DNA from: JAENVU01 sp031430375
GTDB taxonomy: Bacteria > Actinomycetota > Acidimicrobiia > IMCC26256 > JAENVU01
Length of the DNA: 22,987 nucleotides
NCBI GenBank assembly: GCA_031430375.1
Contig: JANPBJ010000201.1
Location: 1-22,987 of the forward strand
Reading direction: 5' to 3'
Shown one piece after another: positions 16,164 to 22,643 of the stretch. Numbering within the stretch: position 1 is the first letter of the stretch; every line of letters starts with the position of its first letter. The notes beneath the pieces are model-generated. The model made no database searches and was not told the origin of the DNA. It was given only the letters and a program-made list of their open reading frames with translations. The position numbers were made by a program, and so were the translations under genes.

Positions 16164-17726
16164 ATGAACGAAGCATCGATTCAACACTCCCCGCGGATGT
16201 CGCTTGCGCCGTTTGCTGTGCAACCGGTCACCGATGATCTCGTGCGTTCCGCGGAACGGCATCCGGACAAGATCGCGTTCATCGACGGACTCACCGGTTC
16301 CACCTACACCTACGCCGAGATTTTGACGGCAGCCCGTCGCCTCGGGCGCGCCCTGCAGGACGGCGGCGTGGGGCTGGGCGATCGAGTGGGGATCGTCGCC
16401 ACGAACTCGCCGGAATGGGCGGTGGCGTTTCTTGGCACACTGTTCGCGGGCGGAACTGTGACCACGCTCAATCCGCTCTACACCGAGCGCGAGATCGCGG
16501 AACAGTTCGGCGACTCCACGCCGAGTGCAGTGTTCGCCGTCGACGCGACCGCGGAGAAGGTCAGGACAGTGTGGGGCGACCGGCCCGGGTTCCATCTCAC
16601 CTCCGAGGTCTGGGACCTGGCCCGCGGCGCGGCAGGCGACGTTGCGCCGGTCGAGTTCGACCCGATGACCCACATCGCGGTGTTGCCATACTCGTCGGGC
16701 ACCACGGGGGCGCCGAAAGGCGTGATGCTGTCCCACCACAACCTCACGAGCAACGTGCGCCAAACCCTCGCGTGCGGCCTCATCGATGGTCACTCGGTCA
16801 TGGTGAACTTCCTGCCTTTCTTTCACATCTACGGCATGGCGGTCCTCCTGCTTCCCGGAGTCGCGGCGGGGGCGACCCAGATCACCATGCCGGGGTTCGA
16901 TCCCAAACGGTTCCTCGAAATCGTCACGGAGTACGAAGCGACCAATCTCTTCATGGTGCCGCCTGCGCTCCTCGCGCTCGCAAATTCCGATGAGAGCACC
17001 ACGATGACGAGTGTGCGCTACGTGATGTCGGGAGCGGCTCCACTCCCCCTCGATGTGGCGCGTCGTGTCGCGGAGCGGTTCGACGTCACCGTGGTGCAGG
17101 GTTACGGAATGACCGAGGCGAGTCCGGTCACCCACATCTCGCTCTTGGGTCGAGACAAGGAGGGAACGGTCGGTCCGCCGGTCGCCGATACGCGCCAGAA
17201 GGTCGTCGATCTCGACACCGGCACGATGTTGGGAGTGGGAGAGATCGGCGAGTTGCTGGTGGCGGGCCCCCAGGTGATGCAGGGCTACTACGGCCGTCCC
17301 GACGCCACCGCGGAGTCGATTCTCGAAGACGCCGACGGGCGATGGTTGCGCACCGGCGACATCGTGAGCGTGGACGCGGACGGGTACGTCACCATCCACG
17401 ACCGCGCCAAGGAGATGATCAAGTACAAGGGGTACCAAATCGCACCGGCGGAGCTGGAGGCGCTGATCATGGAGCATCCCGACGTTGCTGACGTTGCGGT
17501 GATCCCGATCAATACCGGCACGGCGGATGGCGAGTATCCCAAGGCGTTTGTGGTTCGTCAGCCGGGAGCGGTCATCGATGCCGCCGCCGTCATGGCCTAC
17601 GTTGCCGAACGGGCCGCGCCGTATAAGAAGGTGCGTGAGGTCGAGTTCATCGACGCAATCCCGAAGAACCCGAGCGGCAAGATCTTGCGGCGGGAGTTGA
17701 AAGCCGCTGAGGCGGCCAAGGGTTGA
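16164..17726 (+). CDS. 4-coumarate:CoA ligase-like acyl-CoA synthetase
   Basis: The 520-residue ANL-superfamily enzyme activates a carboxylic acid to an acyl-adenylate and then a CoA thioester. Core motifs are complete: P-loop YSSGTTGAPKGVMLSH (about 175-190), YGMTEASPVTH (about 314-324), the hinge region RTGDIVSVDADGYVTIHDRAKEMIKYKGYQ, and the catalytic C-terminal Lys in NPSGKILRREL (near 506). The pattern is closest to plant-like 4CL/medium-chain acyl-CoA ligases, so aryl or phenylpropanoid-type acids are likely. ATG 16164 is chosen because CAGACT sits at -12 to -7; an upstream ATG (16107) and an internal one (16197) are possible. The P450 gene diverges upstream. Two short genes follow on the same strand. 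Confidence 0.92.
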   Translation: MNEASIQHSPRMSLAPFAVQPVTDDLVRSAERHPDKIAFIDGLTGSTYTYAEILTAARRLGRALQDGGVGLGDRVGIVATNSPEWAVAFLGTLFAGGTVTTLNPLYTEREIAEQFGDSTPSAVFAVDATAEKVRTVWGDRPGFHLTSEVWDLARGAAGDVAPVEFDPMTHIAVLPYSSGTTGAPKGVMLSHHNLTSNVRQTLACGLIDGHSVMVNFLPFFHIYGMAVLLLPGVAAGATQITMPGFDPKRFLEIVTEYEATNLFMVPPALLALANSDESTTMTSVRYVMSGAAPLPLDVARRVAERFDVTVVQGYGMTEASPVTHISLLGRDKEGTVGPPVADTRQKVVDLDTGTMLGVGEIGELLVAGPQVMQGYYGRPDATAESILEDADGRWLRTGDIVSVDADGYVTIHDRAKEMIKYKGYQIAPAELEALIMEHPDVADVAVIPINTGTADGEYPKAFVVRQPGAVIDAAAVMAYVAERAAPYKKVREVEFIDAIPKNPSGKILRRELKAAEAAKG

Positions 17727-17800
17727 GCGGTTTCCGCGTTGGCGGTTCGGTTGCGCTTAGATTGCAGTTCTCGATCCCGTTCGTGACCTGGAGTGAAGCG

Positions 17801-18373
17801 ATGACTGCACCGACCCCCGCCCAACTTGGACCTCTCGCCGGACTCGTCGGTACGTGGGAGGGATCCGAAGGGCTCGACGTCTCGTTCCACAACGCGGACG
17901 GCGTTATCGGCGATACGAAATATCGCGAGAAGGTCACGTTCTCACCGTTCGGACCGGTCGATAACGGTTCCCAGCAGCTCTTCGGTCTCGATTACCGGAT
18001 GGCCGCGTGGCGCGGCGATGAACCAGACCCGTTCCACACCGAGATCGGCTACTGGCTCTGGGACGGTGCGCACGGCCAGGTGATGCGCTGCTTCATCGTG
18101 CCCCGCGGCACTGTGGTCCTCGCGGGAGGCTCTGCCTCCGCCGACAGCACCAGCTACACGATGACTGGGGAACGCGGTTCGTTCACCTACGGCGTACTCG
18201 AGAACCAGTACCTGGCAGAAAACGCGTGCACCACCAAGTTCGAGGTGACCATCACCCTGAACGGTCCCGACTCGTGGTCCTACGACGAGACGACCACCTG
18301 CAAGTTGGCTCGACTCGACGGTAAGGAAATGGCGCACACCGACCGAAACGTGTTGCATCGCGTCGTGGAGTAA
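17801..18373 (+). CDS. Heme-binding beta-barrel domain protein (DUF1794/THAP4-like)
   Basis: The 190-residue cytoplasmic protein begins MTAPTPAQLGPLAGLVGTWEGSEG; the GTWxG motif opens the ten-stranded nitrobindin/FABP-like barrel. Further family blocks are YREKVTFSPFGPVDNGSQQLFGLDYR, FHTEIGYWLWDGAHGQVMRCFIVPRG and the C-terminal MAHTDRNVLHRV. Relatives bind heme and isomerise peroxynitrite or scavenge NO, but many DUF1794 members lack a proven ligand. A GGAGTGA Shine-Dalgarno sequence five bases before the ATG fixes the start. It lies 74 bp after the CoA ligase and may share its transcript. No membrane segment is seen. Confidence 0.85.
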   Translation: MTAPTPAQLGPLAGLVGTWEGSEGLDVSFHNADGVIGDTKYREKVTFSPFGPVDNGSQQLFGLDYRMAAWRGDEPDPFHTEIGYWLWDGAHGQVMRCFIVPRGTVVLAGGSASADSTSYTMTGERGSFTYGVLENQYLAENACTTKFEVTITLNGPDSWSYDETTTCKLARLDGKEMAHTDRNVLHRVVE

Positions 18374-18416
18374 GGAAAGGCCCCTGCGTTGACACCACCC
18401 ACGGTGTTGCGGCGCG

Positions 18417-18422
18417 TATCGT
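18417..18422 (+). promoter_or_regulatory. -10 element for leaderless TIGR03086 gene
   Basis: TATCGT occupies exactly -12 to -7 before the ATG at 18429. A TTGACA at 18389-18394 is 22 bp away, too far for a standard -35, so this would be an extended leaderless TANNNT promoter. Confidence 0.4.
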
Positions 18423-18428
18423 CACCGC

Positions 18429-18995
18429 ATGGATCAGATTTCCGCGCTTGCCTCGGCGCGCTCCGAGTTTGATCGACGGTTGCGGCAGGTCGGGCCCGGT
18501 GATTGGGACCGACCGACGCCCTGCAGTGACTGGAATGTCCGTGCGCTCGTGCAGCATGTGCTGGGCGGCACACGGGTGGTTCCGGCGTTGCTGGCCGGCG
18601 GCACCCGCGCGGAGGGACTCGCGCTCCGGGACACTCCGTTCGCCGACCACCCGGTCTCCGAGTTCCAGATCCTGGCGGACGCACAGGCTCTCGCGTTCGG
18701 CGAATCGGGAGCACTCGAACGAATGTGTGCGCACCCGGCGGGTGATATCCCGGGCTCCGTCATGCTCGACTTCCGCATTGGCGACTTCGCGTTGCACGCA
18801 TGGGACCTGGCGCGGGCGATCGGCGCCGACGAGACGCTGCCGGCCGAACTCGTCGAGTTTGTCTGGGCCGGGCTTCAGCCCATGATGCCGGTTTTGGGCT
18901 CGGTCGGCGTCTTCGGAGAAGGTCCAAGCGGCACGGCATCCGAAGGTGAACCGTTGCAGACCCGTCTGCTCGACGCGACCGGACGTCGCCCTTGA
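18429..18995 (+). CDS. TIGR03086 family metal-binding protein (MDMPI N-terminal/DinB-like)
   Basis: The 188-residue protein is of the actinobacterial TIGR03086 group, with the four-helix DinB/mycothiol-dependent maleylpyruvate isomerase N-terminal fold. Visible family blocks are PTPCSDWNVRALVQHVLGG (about residues 30-48) and the C-terminal FALHAWDLARAIGAD (about 118-132). The His in each block would be metal ligands. Relatives are thought to bind a divalent metal and mycothiol, but few have known reactions. No Shine-Dalgarno sequence precedes the start, consistent with a leaderless transcript. The link with the preceding heme-barrel gene is positional only (55-bp gap). Confidence 0.85.
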   Translation: MDQISALASARSEFDRRLRQVGPGDWDRPTPCSDWNVRALVQHVLGGTRVVPALLAGGTRAEGLALRDTPFADHPVSEFQILADAQALAFGESGALERMCAHPAGDIPGSVMLDFRIGDFALHAWDLARAIGADETLPAELVEFVWAGLQPMMPVLGSVGVFGEGPSGTASEGEPLQTRLLDATGRRP

Positions 18996-19029
18996 TGCTG
19001 CCCTCGCGGGTGTCTTCATAGGGTGGCGC

Positions 19030-19055
19030 GTTTGCCGGACGCCGCGGGCGGGTAC
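19030..19055 (+). promoter_or_regulatory. SigF-type promoter upstream of small coiled-coil gene
   Basis: GTTTGC (19030-19035), a 14-bp spacer and GGGTAC (19050-19055) match the GTTT/GGGTA pattern known for actinobacterial SigF/SigB promoters. Transcription would start near 19062, leaving a 44-base leader with the AAGGAGG ribosome site. Confidence 0.65.
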
Positions 19056-19105
19056 ACCCTCCAGGGGCCGCCATCGGAGCGGCCACTCGCAAGGAGGTCG
19101 ACAAG

Positions 19106-19453
19106 ATGCGATGGTTGGTCAAGATAGGGACTCTCGGGCTAGCAGCGTTTGGTGCCCAACGGCTTTACGAGATCGTGAAGCCGCGGGTGGAGACGATCCG
19201 AGACCAAACCGAGCCCAAGATCCACGACGCGGTACGCGCGGTCAAGGACACCGCGGAGAATCTCCGTGGCGATGTGTCCGAGGCATCAAGCAACCTTCGA
19301 GAAGATCTCCACCCGGCGGTCGAGCAGTTGAAGCGGTCCGCAACAGAGATCGGCGATGTCGTGCACGATGAGGTCATCGGCAGCACGAAGGACGAGACCG
19401 TGACGCCATCCCCGATCCCGATCGCGCCCGCGGTGGCCGCTCCCCGAGGATGA
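19106..19453 (+). CDS. Small membrane-associated amphipathic-helix protein (stress type)
   Basis: The 115-residue protein begins MRWLVKIGTLGLAAFGAQRLYEIV, a short, weak membrane segment. A long charged amphipathic helix follows (about 25-95) with 11-residue-like periodicity (VKDTAENLRGDVSEASSNLR, HPAVEQLKRS), then a Pro/Ala-rich tail. This layout resembles YtxH/LEA-like general-stress proteins; no precise family can be named. The start is fixed by AAGGAGG at the correct distance. A SigF-type promoter lies 51 bp upstream and a strong hairpin follows the stop, so it appears to be a single-gene stress transcript. It converges on the sigma operon. Confidence 0.75.
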   Translation: MRWLVKIGTLGLAAFGAQRLYEIVKPRVETIRDQTEPKIHDAVRAVKDTAENLRGDVSEASSNLREDLHPAVEQLKRSATEIGDVVHDEVIGSTKDETVTPSPIPIAPAVAAPRG

Positions 19454-19475
19454 AGCGGAACGACTGACCAAGGAG

Positions 19476-19511
19476 GGACCGTCGCCCGGGCAGGGTTGGG
19501 GGCGACGGTCC
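19476..19511. terminator. Strong 12-bp hairpin between convergent units
   Basis: GGACCGTCGCCC (19476-19487) pairs perfectly with GGGCGACGGTCC (19500-19511) around a 12-base loop. It sits 22 bp after one gene's stop and 31 bp before the end of the opposing operon, so it could stop transcripts from both sides. The U-run is poor on both strands (GCTGCCTTGTTG to the right), as is common in GC-rich actinobacteria. Confidence 0.75.
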
Positions 19512-19531
19512 GCTGCCTTGTTGTGAACGGG

Positions 19532-19557
19532 ATACCCAAGATCAGGTCAGGTCAAAC
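19532..19557 (-). promoter_or_regulatory. Possible SigF-type promoter pointing into the terminator hairpin
   Basis: On the minus strand GTTTGA (19557-19552), a 14-bp spacer and GGGTAT (19537-19532) match the local SigF pattern. It overlaps the end of the preceding minus-strand gene and faces the hairpin at 19511-19476, so any transcript would be a short RNA or antisense to the small coiled-coil gene. It may be a chance match. Confidence 0.3.
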
Positions 19558-20018
19558 CGTTCCGGGTTGTTTTCCGAACCTTGATGATCGGGCCCGGAAT
19601 CTATGGGGATCTCTGCTCGATACCGAACGCGGAGGTCTTCCAGGTCGTTTTCGTTCGCATCTTCGATGGCCATAAGTGCGTCGTCGGCGGGTCCGAGCGC
19701 GCGCAGGAGTTCGTCGAGCTTGAGTTGGAGTGCCCGATCATTGTGGTTCTGGGTGTGCTGAAGAAAAAAGAGCGCGAGCAACGCAAGGAATGGGATTCCG
19801 ACGCTGCCGATCAACTCCCACCACCGGGGGTAGTTCGTGCCGACACCGATCCCAATCCAGATGGCACCGGCCACGAGGGTCGCAACGAACGACCAGATCG
19901 AACCGACCAACCCGGTCAGGGTGTGGGACACCCGCAACGCCCTTCCGTGGGGTTTCCGTTGGCCGCCGAGGGACGCCTGCGAGAGTAAGGCTGCAGCCTC
20001 CTCGATCTCAGGTTCCAT
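19542..20018 (-). CDS. Low-affinity iron permease family small membrane protein
   Basis: The 158-residue inner-membrane protein has two transmembrane helices (about 36-58, SIWSFVATLVAGAIWIGIG, and 66-87, LIGSVGIPFLALLALFF). They are followed by the family signature QHTQNHNDRALQLKLDELLRAL and a charged tail. This matches the short bacterial members of the low-affinity iron permease family (Fet4-related), whose transport role in bacteria is unproven. It follows the sigma factor by 15 bp on the same strand and is the last gene of the stress operon. In other actinobacteria similar proteins are seen among stress genes. There is no obvious ribosome site, so translation is probably coupled. Confidence 0.78.
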   Translation of the reverse strand: MEPEIEEAAALLSQASLGGQRKPHGRALRVSHTLTGLVGSIWSFVATLVAGAIWIGIGVGTNYPRWWELIGSVGIPFLALLALFFLQHTQNHNDRALQLKLDELLRALGPADDALMAIEDANENDLEDLRVRYRAEIPIDSGPDHQGSENNPERFDLT

Positions 20019-20033
20019 TTGGCCGAGGATGGG

Positions 20034-20783
20034 TCACTGTTCGACCAACTCGACCCGCAGGGCGGCGAGCGAGCGCGCCAGCAGGCGGGACACGTGAATC
20101 TGGCTGACACCGACTCGCGCGGCGATCTCGGATTGCGTGAGACCTTCGAAGAATCGGAGTCGTACGATCAGCCGCTCCCGGTCGGGCAGGGTCGCCAGAA
20201 GCTGTTCGACCACCATGCGGTGATCGACATCGTCCAACCCGCGATCCAGCTCACCCACCATCGCTTCGAGTCTGCGCGTGTTCGACTCACCGTTCGCGAG
20301 GGAATCGAGCGAGGTCGTCGTGTACGACCGGTTCACCTCCATCGCTTCGAGCACGGCCTCGACGTCGGTCCCGAGACCGTCGGCAATCTCGAGGAGGGTT
20401 GGAGAGCGTCCGAGCGTGTGGCCGAGTTCTGCCACCACCGCATTGAGCCGGAGCGCCAGCTCTTGAAGCCCACGGGGAACCCGCATGGACCACGCCCGGT
20501 CACGAAAGTGGCGCTTGATCTCGCCGATGATCGTGGGACCGGCGAAGGTGGTGAACGCAAACCCTCGCTCCGGATCGAACCGCTCCACTGCCTTCAACAG
20601 ACCGAGCATCGCGACCTGCTGCAAATCTTCGAGTGACTCTCCGCGCCGGTCGTAGCGCTGAGCAAGCGCGCGAGCAAAGCCTTGATACTCCGCGATCAAC
20701 TCGTCCCGGAGGCCCCGTTCCCGATGGGTGCCATAGGAAATGAAGCGGGCCAGAGTGGGATCGGCGCCTGCCGGGTCCTTCAT
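20034..20783 (-). CDS. SigF/SigB-family RNA polymerase sigma factor
   Basis: The 249-residue group-3 sigma factor of the general-stress/sporulation SigB-SigF-SigG type lacks region 1.1. Region 2 is clear (RRGESLEDLQQVAMLGLLKAVERFDPERGFAFTTFAGPTIIGEIKRHFRD, about 46-95). Region 3 begins WSMRVPRGLQELALRLN, and region 4 ends in a helix-turn-helix (LTQSEIAARVGVSQIHVSRLLARSL, about 215-239). The start overlaps the anti-sigma stop as ATGA (20780-20783), the standard arrangement for a sigma held by its co-translated antagonist. It probably recognises the G(G/T)TT-N14-(GGGTA-like) sites found around it, including one before its own operon. The second sigma gene at the right edge has a nearly identical region 2.1-2.2. 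Confidence 0.92.
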   Translation of the reverse strand: MKDPAGADPTLARFISYGTHRERGLRDELIAEYQGFARALAQRYDRRGESLEDLQQVAMLGLLKAVERFDPERGFAFTTFAGPTIIGEIKRHFRDRAWSMRVPRGLQELALRLNAVVAELGHTLGRSPTLLEIADGLGTDVEAVLEAMEVNRSYTTTSLDSLANGESNTRRLEAMVGELDRGLDDVDHRMVVEQLLATLPDRERLIVRLRFFEGLTQSEIAARVGVSQIHVSRLLARSLAALRVELVEQ

Positions 20784-21187
20784 TCCTGAGTTGCCGACTT
20801 CACCAATCGGAACCGCCGGCCCGTCGCGTCTCCCGAGACCTCGTACTCGTCGACGACAGCACCGATGATCGCCCGCGCGAGCTCATTCGGTTCGATCGGC
20901 GCGCCATTCGGGGAATCACAGAACCCCGACACCTCGACGTTGCCCGCGTCGACGCGATAGTTGAGTACCAGCGGGGTGGGGTTGCCCTCGGCCATGACGA
21001 CGAAGCACAGTTCGTCGACTGCGATCCGTAGATCGTCGATGTCCTCGTAGCTCAACCCCGCTCGCGCGCCGCTGTCCGACGCGGCCAATCGAGCCAGGCG
21101 GAGGTAGTCCGGTGTTCCCGGGATGGTCAGGATTACCTCGTCGGCCGCAGTCACGAACACCCCTTCACCCGCAGACGCAACACTCAT
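20780..21187 (-). CDS. RsbW-like anti-sigma factor
   Basis: The 135-residue cytoplasmic protein resembles the HATPase_c_2/RsbW fold of SigF antagonists: strand-rich N-terminus, LRLARLAASDSGARAGLSYEDIDDLRIAVDELCFVV (about 28-63) and a C-terminal EVSGDATGRRFRLVK strand. The N-box position (normally ELxxNA) reads ELCFVV and no glycine-rich ATP lid is evident, so kinase activity may be lost and control may be by simple binding. Such degenerate versions are common beside actinobacterial SigF genes. It overlaps both neighbours by four bases (ATGA), which gives stoichiometric production with the sigma factor and with the upstream zinc-ribbon protein. The start at 21187 is fixed by that overlap. Confidence 0.85.
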   Translation of the reverse strand: MSVASAGEGVFVTAADEVILTIPGTPDYLRLARLAASDSGARAGLSYEDIDDLRIAVDELCFVVMAEGNPTPLVLNYRVDAGNVEVSGFCDSPNGAPIEPNELARAIIGAVVDEYEVSGDATGRRFRLVKSATQE

Positions 21188-21615
21188 TGGAGAGCAGGAT
21201 AATCGTCGAGCGTCGAGGCAGTGACCACCCGATCGGTGGGAGGATCGCCGGAGTGGCCAGATTGCATTCCGACCAAGAGTTCAGACTGGCCCTCGGTCGC
21301 TTCGGGTCCGTAGTTCAGCGTCAGCGTTCCCTTGACGTCACATCGGGGGCACGCCAGCGCGATCACCGCCAACATATCGTCCGGATCGGATGCGCCTTCG
21401 AGCCGACGCAGCTCGACGACCGGGATCAGCCGAGCTGAGGTGAGATTCCTGCACGCGAAGCACATGACCTCACCATCGCGTTCGGCGAACTGACCGGTGA
21501 ATCCCCGCTGGTCGAAGTGTTCCAGGAGCGATACCAGTGTGATGGCCTCGCCCTGGAGGTAGTCGTCTGGTTCTCGCGTGCTGTCGCACGGCGGCGTGTT
21601 ACGAATCTCGTCCAT
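21184..21615 (-). CDS. Zinc-ribbon protein at head of the sigma operon
   Basis: The 143-residue protein is not assignable to a named family. It has an acidic N-terminus, a helix (AITLVSLLEHFDQRGFTGQF), and two cysteine knuckles, C52-F-A-C55 and C89-P-R-C92, that together form a likely zinc ribbon. Between them is the segment RRLEGASDPDDMLAVIAL. The tail is Ser/Thr/Asp-rich. It is the first gene of a SigF-type operon, and its stop overlaps the anti-sigma start by four bases. That position suggests a role in setting the sigma switch, for example as a redox or metal sensor or an anti-anti-sigma factor; this is inference. The leader is about 33 bases, with GGGAAG as a modest ribosome site. Confidence 0.75.
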   Translation of the reverse strand: MDEIRNTPPCDSTREPDDYLQGEAITLVSLLEHFDQRGFTGQFAERDGEVMCFACRNLTSARLIPVVELRRLEGASDPDDMLAVIALACPRCDVKGTLTLNYGPEATEGQSELLVGMQSGHSGDPPTDRVVTASTLDDYPALQ

Positions 21616-21654
21616 CGTGATCTTCCCGTTTCATTCGACCTTCACCCTGGGCTG

Positions 21655-21680
21655 GTACCCCGGACGCGAGTTTTGTAACC
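21655..21680 (-). promoter_or_regulatory. SigF-type promoter of the sigma operon (autoregulation)
   Basis: On the minus strand GGTTAC (21680-21675), a 14-bp spacer and GGGTAC (21660-21655) precede the first gene (start 21615) by about 40 bp. The pattern matches SigF-family promoters and would let the sigma factor amplify its own operon. Confidence 0.65.
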
Positions 21681-21721
21681 CGAAGGGTGTTCAGTCGGCA
21701 GCCCGGAACGGATCCGGAGAA

Positions 21722-21926
21722 TCAGTCGGCGAACACGTCCCTGCTGAGCTGGACGAAGGAGGTGTGATCGTGACCATGGTTCGGGTCCGACGAGTTGTAG
21801 CGGGTTCTCGCGGCCCCGTCGGGGACGTGCTCCTCGGTGTAGATAGCACCCACCGGGCACACGTCGACGCAGACACGATCCTTCAACGTCGATGCAGGCC
21901 TGGGTGATGATCGCGATCCCGCTCAT
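21722..21926 (-). pseudogene. Frameshifted half-ferredoxin remnant
   Basis: From the ATG at 21926 the frame reads MSGIAIITQACIDV, then shifts. Dropping one T in the GACGTTGAAG stretch (about 21885-21886 on the plus strand) restores KDRVCVDVCPVGAIYTEEHVPDG and a tail ending FVQLSRDVFAD at a TGA (21722-21724). This is the start of a bacterial 3Fe/4Fe-4S ferredoxin (PCIDVKDxxCVDxCPV). However, the second cluster half (IxPxECIDCGAC) is missing, and the CPVGAIYTEE segment looks like the end of that second half, as if the two CPV repeats had recombined. Only three or four cysteines remain. It is a pseudogene unless the indel is a sequencing error. The neighbours are stress-sigma genes, so it may once have belonged to that module. 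Confidence 0.7.
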
Positions 21927-21989
21927 ACGTGTCGCCGTGGCCGGTCGGTGCTTGTTCACGCCGTGAGCCGCTGGTCACGCGAGTCCGAG

Positions 21990-22015
21990 GTTTGAACGCT
22001 CACCGGAAAGGGCAT
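21990..22015 (+). promoter_or_regulatory. SigF-type promoter of small membrane gene
   Basis: GTTTGA (21990-21995, preceded by G), a 14-bp spacer and GGGCAT (22010-22015) lie 35 bp before the ATG at 22050. The spacer is identical to the other local sites; the -10 has C in place of T. Confidence 0.55.
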
Positions 22016-22049
22016 TTCCCCAGGACGAGCCGAGCCAAGGAGAATTTCG

Positions 22050-22352
22050 ATGGACAACACACTGACCTGGATTGTGGTGGTGGGCGTCGCGGTGCTGATC
22101 GTGCTGATCGCCGAGACGCTCCTCGACGAGGTGATGTCCGAGCGAGGGTATCCGGTCGACGACTTCGAACAGCAGGCCGACCTGATCTCGGTAGATCATC
22201 CCGATCTCGTCGAGAACTACCGAATCGCCCACACGCAGCGCGGCCGAATCGACGAAGGGTCACAAGACACGGAGGCGTCGCGTGGCGCCGTGTTGCGGTA
22301 CCGGCCCCTTTTCGATGAGTTCCTCGCGCCCGACAGTAATCGGGCAGCGTGA
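22050..22352 (+). CDS. Small single-pass membrane protein, unknown function
   Basis: The 100-residue protein starts MDNTLTWIVVVGVAVLIVLIAETLL, a transmembrane helix at residues 6-25. An acidic soluble part follows (DEVMSERGYPVDDFEQQADLISVDHPDLVENYRIAH) and a C-terminus ending RPLFDEFLAPDS. No cysteine, catalytic motif or known domain is recognised. AAGGAG lies eight bases before the ATG. A SigF-like promoter is 35 bp upstream, and the next gene starts inside the stop codon (GTGA), so this is the first gene of a short stress-type operon that probably continues into the second sigma gene. Confidence 0.7.
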   Translation: MDNTLTWIVVVGVAVLIVLIAETLLDEVMSERGYPVDDFEQQADLISVDHPDLVENYRIAHTQRGRIDEGSQDTEASRGAVLRYRPLFDEFLAPDSNRAA

Positions 22353-22606
22353 GCGTCGTGAACGCCGACGACGCGCCCAGTGTGACCCAACGGATCCATT
22401 CTGTGACCGGTGACCGCGATGCGGAGGCCAAGGCTCTCGCCGAGCATTCGGACGACCGGGTGGACGAGGAGGACGCCGAACTGGCGGTCGCTCGTGCCCA
22501 CGGCGATGTAACGGGCGGCCCGACCCCGCACCGTGACCCCGAAGACCTCGCCGACCCGGCCGATGCCCGCGCAGCTCACGAGGATCGGGCGTCGCCGTCG
22601 ACGTAA
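22349..22606 (+). CDS. Small acidic, probably disordered protein
   Basis: The 85-residue protein is very rich in Asp, Glu, Ala, Arg and His (DRDAEAKALAEHSDDRVDEEDAELAVARAHGD, then Pro/Asp-rich HRDPEDLADPADARAAHEDRA). It has no cysteines, membrane segment or known domain, so it is likely disordered or partly helical. The GTG at 22349 overlaps the preceding stop by four bases; a GTG at 22358 is an alternative. Its TAA stop sits in the centre of a 23-bp palindrome, and the second sigma gene begins 37 bp later. It may be a stress-protective or regulatory peptide; no function is assigned. Confidence 0.6.
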   Translation: MSVVNADDAPSVTQRIHSVTGDRDAEAKALAEHSDDRVDEEDAELAVARAHGDVTGGPTPHRDPEDLADPADARAAHEDRASPST

Positions 22607-22616
22607 CGTCGACGGC
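22594..22616. repeat. 23-bp palindrome over a stop codon
   Basis: GCCGTCGACGT (22594-22604) and ACGTCGACGGC (22606-22616) are perfect inverted copies around one A. As RNA this gives a 9-bp stem with a 5-base GUAAC loop containing most of the UAA stop of the preceding gene. No U-run follows, and the GGAGGAG ribosome site of the sigma gene begins 12 bases later. Confidence 0.8.
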
Positions 22617-22643
22617 ATCGGATGGACGGAGGAGTCCCGAACA

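Noticed and set aside
15975..17477. A 500-codon open frame on the minus strand
   Set aside because: It is antisense to the acyl-CoA ligase, which has all its family motifs; the product is Arg/His-rich and low in domain signals.
18391..18408. ACACC-ACCCAC-GGTGT stem as a terminator after the heme-barrel gene
   Set aside because: Only five base pairs and no U-run; it also overlaps the region upstream of the next start.
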